Shown here one piece after another: positions 17,242 through 26,094 of a stretch of DNA of 64,000 bases. The stretch comes from RGIG8748 sp045544515 (GTDB lineage Bacteria > Bacillota > Clostridia > UMGS1810). The stretch covers positions 1 to 64,000 of the forward strand of contig JAZPZD010000019.1 in the NCBI GenBank assembly GCA_045544515.1. The letters are read 5' to 3'. Numbering within the stretch: position 1 is the first letter of the stretch; every line of letters starts with the position of its first letter. Under the pieces are notes generated by a model that ran no database searches, was not told the origin of the DNA, and worked only from the letters and a program-made list of their open reading frames with translations. A program made the translations under genes and the position numbers.

Positions 17242-17716
17242 GATAGGAACAGGATACGATGTCCACAAGCTCACAGAGGGCAGAAAGCTCATTCTTGGCG
17301 GTGTGCAAATCCCTCACGAAAAAGGACTTCTGGGTCATTCTGATGCAGATGTTCTTGTTCACGCAGTTATGGATGCTCTTTTGGGTGCGGCAGCTTTGGG
17401 AGATATAGGAAAGCTCTTCCCCGATAATGATGTTGCCTACAAAGATGCTGACAGTATCAAACTTCTTCAAAAAGTTGGAGCGGTTTTGGACGCAAACGGC
17501 TACAAAGTTAATAACATAGATTCCACTATAGTAGCACAGAGGCCCAAACTGGCTTCTTATATTGAAAAAATGAGAACTAATATTGCAGACGCACTCGGCG
17601 TTTCTCTTTGTTGTGTAAGCGTCAAAGCTACAACAACAGAAAGACTGGGATTTGAGGGCGAAGAACTTGGTATATCTTCGCAAGCTGTCTGCACGCTTAT
17701 TACCAAAGGAGAATGA
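17234..17716 (+). CDS. ispF: 2-C-methyl-D-erythritol 2,4-cyclodiphosphate synthase
   Basis: A 160-residue trimeric enzyme of the MEP pathway that cyclises CDP-methylerythritol phosphate, releasing CMP. The metal site motif GYDVHKL (Asp8, His10) and the second ligand region LLGHSDADVLVHA (His42) are intact, as is the KATTTERLGFEGEELG end of the family. GTG start inside the end of ispD. A 3-base gap separates it from fhs. Confidence 0.96.
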   Translation: MIRIGTGYDVHKLTEGRKLILGGVQIPHEKGLLGHSDADVLVHAVMDALLGAAALGDIGKLFPDNDVAYKDADSIKLLQKVGAVLDANGYKVNNIDSTIVAQRPKLASYIEKMRTNIADALGVSLCCVSVKATTTERLGFEGEELGISSQAVCTLITKGE

Positions 17717-17719
17717 AAA

Positions 17720-19390
17720 ATGCTTACAGACATTCAAATTGCACAAAATGCTACTGCCGAACATATCGGCAAAATTGCCGCAAAAATAGGACTTACAGAA
17801 GATAACATTGACTACTACGGCAAATACAAGGCAAAAATCAGCCTTGATGTATTAGATAATCTAAAAGACAAGAAAGACGGAAAGTTAATTCTTGTAACTG
17901 CCATCAATCCAACCCCTGCCGGTGAAGGTAAAACTACCACAACCGTTGGTCTTGGACAAGCTATGGCAAAAATAGGCAAAAACGCTCTTATTGCATTAAG
18001 AGAGCCATCTTTAGGACCTGTTATGGGTGTAAAGGGCGGTGCGGCAGGTGGCGGCTATGCCCAGGTAATACCTATGGAAGATATCAATCTTCATTTTACC
18101 GGTGATATGCACGCAATTACCAGTGCCAACAATCTTCTTGCGGCTATGCTCGACAACCATTTGAAACAGGGCAACGAGCTTGGCATCGATCCCACGACAA
18201 TAGTCTTTAAGCGTGTTATGGATATGAATGACCGCAGCCTTAGAAACATCGTTGTAGGTCTTGGCGGCAAATTGAATGGCGTTCCGAGAGAAGACGGCTT
18301 TATGATTACGGTTGCCTCGGAAATAATGGCAATTCTTTGCCTTGCAACAAGTCTTAAGGATTTAAAAGAAAGATTTGCACGAATTATCGTTGCTTATTCG
18401 TACGACGGCAAGCCCGTTACTGCACACGATTTAAAGGCAGAGGGAGCTATGGCTCTTCTTATGAAAGATGCTATTATGCCAAACCTTGTACAAACACTCG
18501 AAAACACACCTTGCCTTATGCACGGCGGACCTTTTGCAAATATAGCACACGGATGCAACAGTATTCTTGCTACCAAGCTTGCACTCAAACTTGCTGACTA
18601 TACCATTACAGAAGCCGGCTTTGGTGCTGACCTCGGTGCAGAGAAGTTTCTTGATATCAAATGCCGCTTTGGCGGTTTAAAACCCAACGCAGTTGTAGTA
18701 GTTGCTACAATTCGTGCTCTCAAGTACAATGGCGGTGTAAAAAAAGATATGCTAAAGGAGGAAAACCTCGATGCACTTAAAAAAGGTATCGTAAACCTCG
18801 GAAAGCATGTAGACAATATGAAACTCTACGGCGTACCCGTTGTTGTGGCAATCAATTCATTCTTTACCGATACCGATGCAGAGAAATCCTTTGTTGAGGA
18901 TTACTGCAAAGAGATTGGTGTTAAATGTGCCATGAGCGAAGTTTTCGAAAAAGGCGGCGAGGGCGGTATAGAACTTGCAAAACTCGTTTGTGATACAGTA
19001 GACAATACCGAAAGCAACTTTGCACCTATATATGATGTCAATATGAGCATCAAGGACAAAATCTTGGCTATTGCTACCAAGATTTACGGTGCAGACGGCG
19101 TTATATATACCAAAAAAGCTGATAAGAAGATTAAACAGCTCGAAGATATGGGACTCGACAAAGTGCCTGTATGTATGGCAAAGACACAGTATTCTCTCTC
19201 TGATGACCCTGCACTTCTGGGTGCACCAAAGGGATTTGATATTACAGTAAGAGATGTAAATATTTCAAACGGAGCAGGTTTTGCCGTATGTCTTACCGGT
19301 GAAATTATGACTATGCCGGGACTTCCAAAGGTTCCTGCCGCAAACAACATTGATATTGCAGAAAACGGCGAAATAACAGGCCTTTTCTGA
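17720..19390 (+). CDS. fhs: Formate-tetrahydrofolate ligase
   Basis: A 556-residue enzyme that uses ATP to join formate to tetrahydrofolate, giving 10-formyl-THF for purines and, in acetogens, the methyl branch of the Wood-Ljungdahl pathway. The P-loop PTPAGEGKTTTTVGLG is near residue 66, and the family segments REPSLGPVMGVKGGAAGGGY and DMHAIT follow. Length is standard. Neighbours are not folate genes, so a one-carbon supply role is more likely than full acetogenesis, which would need further genes. A good RBS (AAAGGAG) precedes the ATG. Confidence 0.97.
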   Translation: MLTDIQIAQNATAEHIGKIAAKIGLTEDNIDYYGKYKAKISLDVLDNLKDKKDGKLILVTAINPTPAGEGKTTTTVGLGQAMAKIGKNALIALREPSLGPVMGVKGGAAGGGYAQVIPMEDINLHFTGDMHAITSANNLLAAMLDNHLKQGNELGIDPTTIVFKRVMDMNDRSLRNIVVGLGGKLNGVPREDGFMITVASEIMAILCLATSLKDLKERFARIIVAYSYDGKPVTAHDLKAEGAMALLMKDAIMPNLVQTLENTPCLMHGGPFANIAHGCNSILATKLALKLADYTITEAGFGADLGAEKFLDIKCRFGGLKPNAVVVVATIRALKYNGGVKKDMLKEENLDALKKGIVNLGKHVDNMKLYGVPVVVAINSFFTDTDAEKSFVEDYCKEIGVKCAMSEVFEKGGEGGIELAKLVCDTVDNTESNFAPIYDVNMSIKDKILAIATKIYGADGVIYTKKADKKIKQLEDMGLDKVPVCMAKTQYSLSDDPALLGAPKGFDITVRDVNISNGAGFAVCLTGEIMTMPGLPKVPAANNIDIAENGEITGLF

Positions 19391-19404
19391 TAACGGAGGA
19401 TGCA

Positions 19405-19836
19405 ATGAAACATATTTCAACAAGCCCTGAAGAAACAGAAAAAATTGCATATGAATTTGCCAAAACTCTAAAGGGCGGCGAGATTGTCACATTAGACGGA
19501 GACCTCGGTGCCGGAAAGACGGCGTTTGTACGGGGGCTTGCTCTCGGTCTTGGGGTAAAAGAAATTGTTTCGAGTCCTACATTTACCATCGTAAATGAAT
19601 ATCACAGCGGAAAAATACCCCTCTTCCATTTCGATGTTTACAGGATTGGTTCATCGGACGAAATGTATGATATAGGCTGGGAGGATTATATTTCCCAAGG
19701 TGCCGTTGTTGTAATAGAATGGTCAACGCTCATTTCGGATATATTTGACGGAACACAAATTCCGATACAGATAACAAAAAACCTGGACAAAGGCGAAAGC
19801 TATCGTGAAATATCAATCGGGGAGGTACAGATATGA
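19405..19836 (+). CDS. tsaE: tRNA t6A biosynthesis ATPase TsaE
   Basis: A 143-residue ATPase of the TsaBDE complex that makes N6-threonylcarbamoyladenosine at position 37 of ANN-reading tRNAs. Walker A is GDLGAGKTAFVRG near residue 34, followed by SSPTFTIVNEY and HFDVYR, both conserved in the family, and VVVIEW near 103. It overlaps tsaB by 4 bases (ATGA), the usual Firmicutes pairing; tsaD is not in the window. Confidence 0.95.
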   Translation: MKHISTSPEETEKIAYEFAKTLKGGEIVTLDGDLGAGKTAFVRGLALGLGVKEIVSSPTFTIVNEYHSGKIPLFHFDVYRIGSSDEMYDIGWEDYISQGAVVVIEWSTLISDIFDGTQIPIQITKNLDKGESYREISIGEVQI

Positions 19837-20516
19837 ATGTTTTTGCTATGGACACTTCTTCGGTTACGGCAACCGTTGCAATACTAAATGACGAAAAACT
19901 AATAGGCGAGTATTCTGTTTCGGCGAGGCTTACTCATTCGCAAAAAATAATGCCCATGACAAACGAGCTTTTGTCCAATCTTTCCATGAGCCTTAATGAT
20001 ATTGATGTTTTTTCTGTTTGTGTGGGGCCGGGTTCGTTTACCGGTTTAAGAATTGGTATGGCCACAGTCAAAACCTTTGCACAGACACTTGACAAAAAGA
20101 TAGTTGGTGTTTCTTCGCTTGATGCCATAGCATGCAATTTTTGCTGTGTCAAAGATACTGTAATATGTCCCATGGTAGATGCAAGACGCGACGAAGTATA
20201 CAATGCTCTCTACTTAAACGGCGAAAAAATCGTCTTTGACAGAGCACTTGATATTGGCAAACTGCTTGAAGAATTAAAAGATAAAAAAGTCATTTTTGCA
20301 GGTGATGGTGCCATAATCCACAAAGAAAAGCTGCTTGACAATCCAAATTGGACTATTTCGCCTATGCATCTTATTATGCCCAGTGCATCTTCTGTGGCAT
20401 ATTGTGCTTATCTAAAAGCACAAAATAGCGAGTTTGACGATTTTTACACATTAAATCCGGTATACCTACGCAAGTGTCAAGCCGAAAGAGAACTTGAAGA
20501 AAAAAATAATAAATAA
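19833..20516 (+). CDS. tsaB: tRNA t6A biosynthesis protein TsaB
   Basis: A 227-residue protein of the ASKHA fold that supports TsaD in t6A synthesis. It starts with the family motif AMDTSSVTATVAI and has THSQKIMP and VGPGSFTGLRIGMATVK near residue 65, both diagnostic for TsaB; TsaD's metal-binding histidines are absent, as expected for the inactive paralogue. Start overlaps tsaE. An acetyltransferase rimI often follows tsaB; here upp comes next, after 26 bases. Confidence 0.93.
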   Translation: MNVFAMDTSSVTATVAILNDEKLIGEYSVSARLTHSQKIMPMTNELLSNLSMSLNDIDVFSVCVGPGSFTGLRIGMATVKTFAQTLDKKIVGVSSLDAIACNFCCVKDTVICPMVDARRDEVYNALYLNGEKIVFDRALDIGKLLEELKDKKVIFAGDGAIIHKEKLLDNPNWTISPMHLIMPSASSVAYCAYLKAQNSEFDDFYTLNPVYLRKCQAERELEEKNNK

Positions 20517-20542
20517 TTTTTTTAAATTGGGAGGAATTTTTT

Positions 20543-21187
20543 ATGAAATACCCGCTTTATGACAATGTAGAAATAATGGATCATCCGCTTATCAAGCACA
20601 AGATTTCCAAAATGCGTGATGTCCAGACCGGCTCCAAGGAATTCAGAGAATATGTTAACGAAATAGCAATGCTTATGGGATACGAGGTAACAAGAGATTT
20701 ACCCCTTATGGATATCCAGGTACAGACACCCCTTGCTGTTGCAAAAACACAGATTATTGCCGGCAAAAAGCTTGCTATTGTACCGATACTTAGAGCAGGT
20801 CTTGGTATGGTAGACGGTATGCTCAACCTCATGCCCAATGTCAAGGTGGGACACATAGGTATGTACAGAGATCACGATACACTTCAGCCTGTATCGTACT
20901 ACTGCAAGCTCCCTGATGATGTTGATACAAGAGATGTAATTTTGGTTGACCCTATGCTTGCAACCGGTGTTTCCAGTGCAGCTGCAGTGGAATTTTTGAA
21001 AGAAAAGGGCGTCAAGAACATCAAGTTTGTTTGCATCGTTGCAGCACCCGAGGGTATAAAGGCAATAGCTGAGGCACACCCTGATGTAGAGATATACTGC
21101 GGTACAGTTGATGATTGTTTGAACGAAAATGGATATATTCTTCCCGGTCTTGGCGATGCAGGCGACAGAATATTCGGTACTAAATAA
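20543..21187 (+). CDS. upp: Uracil phosphoribosyltransferase
   Basis: A 214-residue salvage enzyme making UMP from uracil and PRPP. The PRPP loop VDPMLATGVSSAAAVEFL is near residue 135, the uracil-binding end shows GYILPGLGDAGDRIFGT, and the PILRAGLGMVDGM segment is near 82. It has a strong GGGAGG 11 bases upstream of the start and is followed after 2 bases by a membrane protein gene. Confidence 0.96.
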   Translation: MKYPLYDNVEIMDHPLIKHKISKMRDVQTGSKEFREYVNEIAMLMGYEVTRDLPLMDIQVQTPLAVAKTQIIAGKKLAIVPILRAGLGMVDGMLNLMPNVKVGHIGMYRDHDTLQPVSYYCKLPDDVDTRDVILVDPMLATGVSSAAAVEFLKEKGVKNIKFVCIVAAPEGIKAIAEAHPDVEIYCGTVDDCLNENGYILPGLGDAGDRIFGTK

Positions 21188-21189
21188 TT

Positions 21190-21672
21190 ATGATAGAAGC
21201 AATAGAAAATTTTTTAATAAATATTAATCCCAGCTTTGGTACTTTTATGGTGTCTATGGTGCCCATAATAGAGCTCAGAGGTTCTATTCCTCTTGGAATA
21301 GGACTTGGGCTTAATTGGTTTTGGGTTTATGTAATAAGCGTTATTGGAAATATGCTGCCAATACCCTTTGTTATACTCATAATACGCCCTCTCATAGATT
21401 GGCTTATTCATTCAAAAGCATTTAACAAAATCGGTCTCTGGCTCGATAACAGAACAAAGGAAAAAACCAAACAGGTCACCAAATACAAAAAGCTCGGACT
21501 TCTTCTTTTCGTTGCAATTCCGCTTCCGGGAACAGGAGCCTGGAGTGGTGCTATGGTTGCAGGAATACTCAATATGCGTCTTAAGGATGCTCTTCCTGTC
21601 ATTTTTGCAGGAGTTGTCATTGCAGGGGCAGCTATGGTGATAATATCCAAGTTTTTTCAGTTTTTACTTTAA
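21190..21672 (+). CDS. COG2426 small membrane protein (small multi-drug export family)
   Basis: A 160-residue protein with four or five membrane segments. The segment VPIIELRGSIPLGIGLGLNWFW and the PLPGTGAWSGAMVAGIL loop mark the COG2426 family, often labelled small multi-drug export protein; its transport role is not well shown. Between them lies a basic stretch (RTKEKTKQVTKYKKLG). It starts 2 bases after upp with no clear Shine-Dalgarno sequence, so translation is probably coupled. Confidence 0.88.
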   Translation: MIEAIENFLININPSFGTFMVSMVPIIELRGSIPLGIGLGLNWFWVYVISVIGNMLPIPFVILIIRPLIDWLIHSKAFNKIGLWLDNRTKEKTKQVTKYKKLGLLLFVAIPLPGTGAWSGAMVAGILNMRLKDALPVIFAGVVIAGAAMVIISKFFQFLL

Positions 21673-21687
21673 GAAAGGAAACATATT

Positions 21688-22866
21688 ATGAACAGAAAGT
21701 TTTTTACATCCGAATCGGTTACAGAGGGACATCCCGACAAAATATGTGACCAGGTTTCCGATGCAGTATTGGATGCGATACTTGAAAAGGATCCATTAGC
21801 TCGTGTGGCTTGCGAAACAGTAGTTACCACGGGTATGGTTATGATTATGGGCGAGATTACGACAGATTGCTATGTGGACATCCCGAAGGTTGCCAGAGAT
21901 ACAATCAAAGAAATAGGCTACGACAGAGCCAAGTTTGGATTTGACTGCCATACTTGTTCTGTTATTACCAGTATCGACGAGCAATCGGGCGATATTGCCA
22001 TGGGTGTAGATAAATCACTCGAAGCAAAAAAGGCAAATACCGACACACTTGACCATGGTGCCGGTGACCAGGGTATGATGTTTGGTTATGCATGTAAGGA
22101 AACAGAAGAACTTATGCCAATGCCAATCTCTCTTGCACACAAACTTGCCAAGCGCCTTACAGATGTAAGAAAGGACGGCACTCTTAAATACCTGCGTCCT
22201 GACGGCAAAACGCAGGTAACTGTTGAATATGTTGACGACAAACCCGTAAGAGTTGATACCATAGTTATTTCAACACAGCACAGTGACGATGTTACATTGG
22301 ATACTATCTACGATGATATGATTAAATATGTTGTAGGCCCCGTTGTGCCGGAGCACCTTTTGGATGCTAACACAAAGTACTATATCAATCCCACGGGCCG
22401 TTTTGTAATAGGCGGACCTCAAGGTGACAGCGGACTTACAGGCCGAAAGATAATAGTTGATACTTATGGTGGCTATGCGCGTCATGGCGGCGGAGCTTTT
22501 TCCGGAAAAGACCCGACAAAAGTTGACAGAAGTGCCTGCTATGCTGCAAGATATGTTGCAAAAAACATAGTTGCTGCAGACTTTGCGGACAAGTGCGAGG
22601 TTCAGCTTGCCTATGCGATAGGTGTTGCTAACCCTGTGTCTATCCTTGTAGATACCTTTGGTACTGCTAAAATACCGCAGGAAAAGATAGAATTGGCTGT
22701 CAAAGAAGTATTTGATTTGCGTCCTGCAGCGATAATCCGCGACCTTGATTTAAGGAAGCCAATCTACAAGCAGACAGCTGCATACGGTCACTTTGGAAGA
22801 TGCGATGTTTCTCTTCCTTGGGAAAAATGCGACAGAGTTGATGCATTAAAAAAAGCTGTTTTATAA
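21688..22866 (+). CDS. metK: S-adenosylmethionine synthetase
   Basis: A 392-residue enzyme making SAM from methionine and ATP. The family signatures are present: GHPDKICDQVSDAVLDA near residue 14, the GAGDQGMMFGYA hexapeptide region near 125 and GGGAFSGKDPTKVDRS near 270, the last being the ATP-phosphate loop. Only 15 bases separate it from the preceding stop, so no SAM riboswitch of its own precedes it. A strong hairpin follows the stop (22880-22911). Confidence 0.97.
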   Translation: MNRKFFTSESVTEGHPDKICDQVSDAVLDAILEKDPLARVACETVVTTGMVMIMGEITTDCYVDIPKVARDTIKEIGYDRAKFGFDCHTCSVITSIDEQSGDIAMGVDKSLEAKKANTDTLDHGAGDQGMMFGYACKETEELMPMPISLAHKLAKRLTDVRKDGTLKYLRPDGKTQVTVEYVDDKPVRVDTIVISTQHSDDVTLDTIYDDMIKYVVGPVVPEHLLDANTKYYINPTGRFVIGGPQGDSGLTGRKIIVDTYGGYARHGGGAFSGKDPTKVDRSACYAARYVAKNIVAADFADKCEVQLAYAIGVANPVSILVDTFGTAKIPQEKIELAVKEVFDLRPAAIIRDLDLRKPIYKQTAAYGHFGRCDVSLPWEKCDRVDALKKAVL

Positions 22867-22879
22867 TTCACCTGTCAAG

Positions 22880-22915
22880 CACCTCTTTGCATATTATGTT
22901 GCAAAGAGGTGTGTT
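22880..22915 (+). terminator. Hairpin after metK that also covers the next gene's RBS
   Basis: A perfect 12-bp stem (22880-22891 with 22900-22911) is followed by TGTTTAT. It looks like a terminator, but its right arm contains AGAGGTG, the apparent Shine-Dalgarno sequence of the gene starting at 22919. Confidence 0.6.
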
Positions 22916-22918
22916 TAT

Positions 22919-23272
22919 ATGTGGGTTATTGTGTATAAAACCATAGTTACTTTTCTTGTCATATATGCTCTTGTTGAACTGTTTTCAAAGCTTATGAAGT
23001 GTATCTTTACACCTTGCGGAGAAAAGAGGGAAATATTTGTTTTTATTCATGTAAAAAACCAAGAAAATTCGATTGAGTATATAATAAGAATGGCAATATT
23101 TAATTATCTGTGCACATACGGCGGCAGAATGGTGCCGTATATAGTTATCGTCGACAAAGGTTCTGACGACAGCACTGCAGAAATTTCAAAAAAACTGTGT
23201 GACAAATACGAGTTTTTGTATTACACAACGGAGGATGAATATCTTGAATTCAAAAAACAAACAGGCAGATAA
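22919..23272 (+). CDS. Membrane-anchored glycosyltransferase-like fragment
   Basis: A 117-residue protein I cannot name. Residues 3-26 form a membrane anchor. The rest resembles the first half of a family 2 glycosyltransferase: a strand (IFVFIHVKNQENSIE) and the loop VDKGSDDSTAEISKKL, close to the family's DDGS-D-ST sugar-nucleotide motif. The catalytic second half is missing and there is no trace of it in other frames, since the radical SAM gene begins within its last 29 bases. It may be a shortened, non-catalytic relative. AGAGGTG lies 7 bases upstream, inside a hairpin. Confidence 0.6.
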   Translation: MWVIVYKTIVTFLVIYALVELFSKLMKCIFTPCGEKREIFVFIHVKNQENSIEYIIRMAIFNYLCTYGGRMVPYIVIVDKGSDDSTAEISKKLCDKYEFLYYTTEDEYLEFKKQTGR

Positions 23273-24218
23273 AAGCGTAAGATACTACGCCTATTCCAAA
23301 TATCTCGAAGAAAAATACGGCGAAAGGGTATACAAATTGCCCGTAAACCTGCCTATAACCTGCCCAAACAGAGACGGCACCTGTTCGTATGGCGGATGTA
23401 TTTTTTGCGGCGATGTAGGTGCTGCATTTGAAAACTTGCCGTCTACAATGCCTGTCAAAGAACAAATAAAGGAAAATATGGATTTTATCGGCAAAAAATA
23501 CAAAGCAAACAAATTTATTGCGTATTTTCAGAATTTTACAAATACCTATATGCCGCTTGAAGAATTCAAAAAGAACATTCTGGAGGCTGTCGCCGATAAT
23601 GTAGTAGAGATTGCAGTATCTACCAGACCCGACTGCATAAAAGACGAATATATGGCATTTTTAAGCGAAGTAAAGCAGAAGTATGGTATAAATATCTCTA
23701 TAGAACTTGGACTTCAGAGTGTAAATTATAAAACACTTCAGATCATAAACAGGGGACACACTCTTGCTGAATTTATAGATGCCTGCCTTACTATACGCAA
23801 ATATGGTTTTGATATCTGTGCACATATCATATTAAATCTCCCGTGGGACGATATGTCAGATACCATAGAGTGTGCAAAAATCATATCTGCATTAGGTGTC
23901 AAACAGGTAAAACTTCATAGCCTTTATATTGTAAAAGACACACCCATTGCCAGAATGTATTTAAACGGCGAATTTGATATGGGAACATATATGGACTATG
24001 TAGACAGGGTCATTACATTTTTGGAATACCTTTCGGACAAGGTTGTCATTCAAAGATTAATCGGCAGAGCCAAAGAAGAGCACACGATATTTTCCAATTA
24101 CGGAGCAAGCTGGTGGAAAATAAAAGATACAATAGATGAAGAAATGGAAAAACGCTGTGCTTATCAGGGAAGACTATGTACATATCTTGACGGCAGTGCA
24201 TTAAGAAAATTTTTTTAG
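23244..24218 (+). CDS. TIGR01212 family radical SAM protein (YtqA-like)
   Basis: A 324-residue radical SAM protein. Cysteines 40, 52 and 55 (CPNRDGT, then GGCIFC) make the iron-sulfur site in the spacing typical of TIGR01212, which differs from the classic CxxxCxxC. The core motifs ELGLQSVN and INRGHTLAEF fit the elongator-3/oxygen-independent coproporphyrinogen oxidase-like superfamily. Substrate unknown; B. subtilis YtqA is the counterpart. The start is TTG at 23244, 9 bases after GGAGG; the ATG at 23235 touches that site and cannot use it. Confidence 0.88.
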   Translation: MNSKNKQADKSVRYYAYSKYLEEKYGERVYKLPVNLPITCPNRDGTCSYGGCIFCGDVGAAFENLPSTMPVKEQIKENMDFIGKKYKANKFIAYFQNFTNTYMPLEEFKKNILEAVADNVVEIAVSTRPDCIKDEYMAFLSEVKQKYGINISIELGLQSVNYKTLQIINRGHTLAEFIDACLTIRKYGFDICAHIILNLPWDDMSDTIECAKIISALGVKQVKLHSLYIVKDTPIARMYLNGEFDMGTYMDYVDRVITFLEYLSDKVVIQRLIGRAKEEHTIFSNYGASWWKIKDTIDEEMEKRCAYQGRLCTYLDGSALRKFF

Positions 24219-24250
24219 GATTAAAAAATGATATTTTTTGTTAAAAACTA

Positions 24251-24279
24251 TTGTGTTTTTGGGCATTTCTTGATATAAT
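24251..24279 (+). promoter_or_regulatory. Promoter of the yicC-thiN operon
   Basis: TTGTGT (24251-24256), a 17-base spacer and a perfect TATAAT (24274-24279), 36 bases before yicC. From here to 38413 genes are packed with no clear terminator, so this may drive much of the cluster. Confidence 0.6.
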
Positions 24280-24315
24280 TAGATGTAAAAATATAATTTG
24301 TGAGGTTAGCGTTTT

Positions 24316-25194
24316 ATGATAAAAAGTATGACCGGCTACGGAAGAGGCGAAAAGCAATTTTCTAACTACAAAATTACTGCGGAAATCAAGAGCGTCAACA
24401 ACAGATATCTCGACTACAATGTTCATGTGTACAAGCAGTATTCGTTTATAGAAGAAGCAGTCCGCGAATGCATTTCTTCCAAGATAAACAGAGGTAAATT
24501 AGATATATTTATCCAGTATGATACAGTTGACAGCGACGACAGAATTATCACACTTAATTCTTCGGTGGTAGACGGATATCTCACTGCGTTAAAGGAGCTT
24601 GCCGACAAAACCGGATTAAGAGATGATGTCACAGTCACTTCGCTATCGAGATTTCCCGATGTGTTTAACATCGAAAAGAAAGAGCAGGACAAGGACAGAA
24701 TTATTTCCGACACCAAAGAGGTACTTATGATGGCATTGGAGGATATCACATCCAACCGTATGCGTGAGGGTGCAAGACTGTACGAATTCTTCGCACAGAC
24801 TATATCCGGAGTTAAGGAAATATTAAAAACTATAGAGAGCCGCTCTGATGATACGGTAACAGAATACAGAAACCGTATCAAAGAAAGAATAGAAGAATTT
24901 CTTGGCGGTGTTGAGTATGACGAAGCCAGACTTCTTACCGAGGTTGCTATTTTTTCGGACAAGGTTAATATCACAGAAGAGCTTGTAAGATTTAAGTCAC
25001 ATTTGAATGAATTTGACAATCTGTTAAACAGCGATGTTCCTGTAGGAAGAAAGCTCGACTTTACAATCCAGGAGCTCAACCGTGAGGCAAACACCATGGG
25101 CAGTAAATGCAACGACTTTACAATAGGCAAAGCCGTTGTTGACCTCAAATCTGAGATAGAGAAACTTCGTGAACAGGTTCAGAATATTGAATAA
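24316..25194 (+). CDS. YicC/YloC family endoribonuclease
   Basis: A 292-residue member of the YicC family, hexameric endoribonucleases that trim small RNAs in E. coli. The start MIKSMTGYGRGE is the family signature, and the end VDLKSEIEKLREQVQNIE with the preceding EANTMGSKC matches the conserved YicC C-terminal domain (DUF1732). It opens the conserved Firmicutes order yicC-remA-gmk-rpoZ. Confidence 0.93.
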   Translation: MIKSMTGYGRGEKQFSNYKITAEIKSVNNRYLDYNVHVYKQYSFIEEAVRECISSKINRGKLDIFIQYDTVDSDDRIITLNSSVVDGYLTALKELADKTGLRDDVTVTSLSRFPDVFNIEKKEQDKDRIISDTKEVLMMALEDITSNRMREGARLYEFFAQTISGVKEILKTIESRSDDTVTEYRNRIKERIEEFLGGVEYDEARLLTEVAIFSDKVNITEELVRFKSHLNEFDNLLNSDVPVGRKLDFTIQELNREANTMGSKCNDFTIGKAVVDLKSEIEKLREQVQNIE

Positions 25195-25211
25195 TCCGAG
25201 AGGAAAGAGAT

Positions 25212-25484
25212 ATGAAACTTATTAATGTTGGCTTTAGCAATATTGTTTCGGCAGACAGAATTGTTGCAATAGTCAGTCCCGAGTCTGCACCGATAAAAAG
25301 AATGATTATGGAAGCCAGAGAAAACGGTGCACTAATCGATGCTACCTATGGCAGACGGACAAGAAGTGTAATTATCACCGACAGTGAACATATCATTTTG
25401 TCCGCTTTGCAGACAGAAACCGTAGCATCCAGATTTGGCAAAGATGAAGACAGCTTGTTTGAGGAGGATGACCTTGAAGAATAA
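25212..25484 (+). CDS. remA: RemA-like regulator (DUF370)
   Basis: A 90-residue DUF370 protein. RemA in B. subtilis is a DNA-binding activator of biofilm matrix and osmoprotection genes that forms rings. The conserved core, LINVGFSNIVSADRIVAIV then RENGALIDATYGRRTRSVIITDS, is complete. It ends with an acidic tail (EDSLFEEDDLEE), whose coding sequence also supplies the Shine-Dalgarno site of gmk. That it controls matrix genes here is inferred from the family. Confidence 0.93.
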   Translation: MKLINVGFSNIVSADRIVAIVSPESAPIKRMIMEARENGALIDATYGRRTRSVIITDSEHIILSALQTETVASRFGKDEDSLFEEDDLEE

Positions 25485-26094
25485 AGAAGGAATTGTTTTT
25501 GTAATTTCCGGTCCTTCCGGTGCCGGAAAAGGAACTATTATGAAAGAGTATTTCAAGAAATACCCCACCGATAATTCGTTTTTATCGGTATCTGCCACGA
25601 CGCGTGCTCCGCGTCCCGGCGAAGAGGACGGCGTTTCGTACTATTTCAAAACCAAAGAAGAGTTTGAAAGTTTGATAGAAAATGACGGCCTTGCAGAGTG
25701 GGCACAGTTTTGCGGAAATTACTACGGCACTCCAAAAGCCCCTGTAAACGATATGATAAGCCAAGGCAAAAATGTTCTTCTCGAAATCGAAGTCCAAGGC
25801 GGCAGCAAGGTAAAGAAAAGTTTTGAAAATGCGGTGGGTATTTTTGTACTTCCGCCGTCGTTTAAGGAACTTAAAAAACGCCTTGAAGAGAGAAACACAG
25901 AAACTGCGGAAGTAATTAAAAGCAGGCTTGCCCGTGCTCTCGAAGAGGTAGAAGAACTTAAATGGTATGATTACATACTTATAAACGATGACCTTGACAG
26001 TGCAGTTGACAACTTTCGTTCGATCATAATTGCAGAAAGCCACAAGGTATTTAGAAATAAAAAAATAATTGATGAGGTGTGTGAAAAATGTTAA
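25474..26094 (+). CDS. gmk: Guanylate kinase
   Basis: A 206-residue kinase phosphorylating GMP to GDP. The P-loop SGPSGAGKGT is near residue 12; the GMP-binding segment SATTRAPRPGEEDGVSYYF follows near 37 and VLLEIEVQGG near 98. The start is TTG at 25474, 6 bases after GAGGAGG in the end of remA; the ATG at 25468 abuts that site and is too close. It overlaps remA by 11 bases and rpoZ by 7. Confidence 0.95.
   Translation: MKNKEGIVFVISGPSGAGKGTIMKEYFKKYPTDNSFLSVSATTRAPRPGEEDGVSYYFKTKEEFESLIENDGLAEWAQFCGNYYGTPKAPVNDMISQGKNVLLEIEVQGGSKVKKSFENAVGIFVLPPSFKELKKRLEERNTETAEVIKSRLARALEEVEELKWYDYILINDDLDSAVDNFRSIIIAESHKVFRNKKIIDEVCEKC

Noticed and set aside
16561..17716. Fused IspDF enzyme
   Set aside because: The frames differ and ispD ends with a stop after overlapping ispF by 8 bases; two separate proteins.
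21673..21687. SAM riboswitch before metK
   Set aside because: Only 15 bases separate metK from the preceding gene; no riboswitch could fit.
22919..23272. Frameshifted full-length glycosyltransferase
   Set aside because: The following DNA is fully used by an intact radical SAM gene; no second half is visible in any frame.
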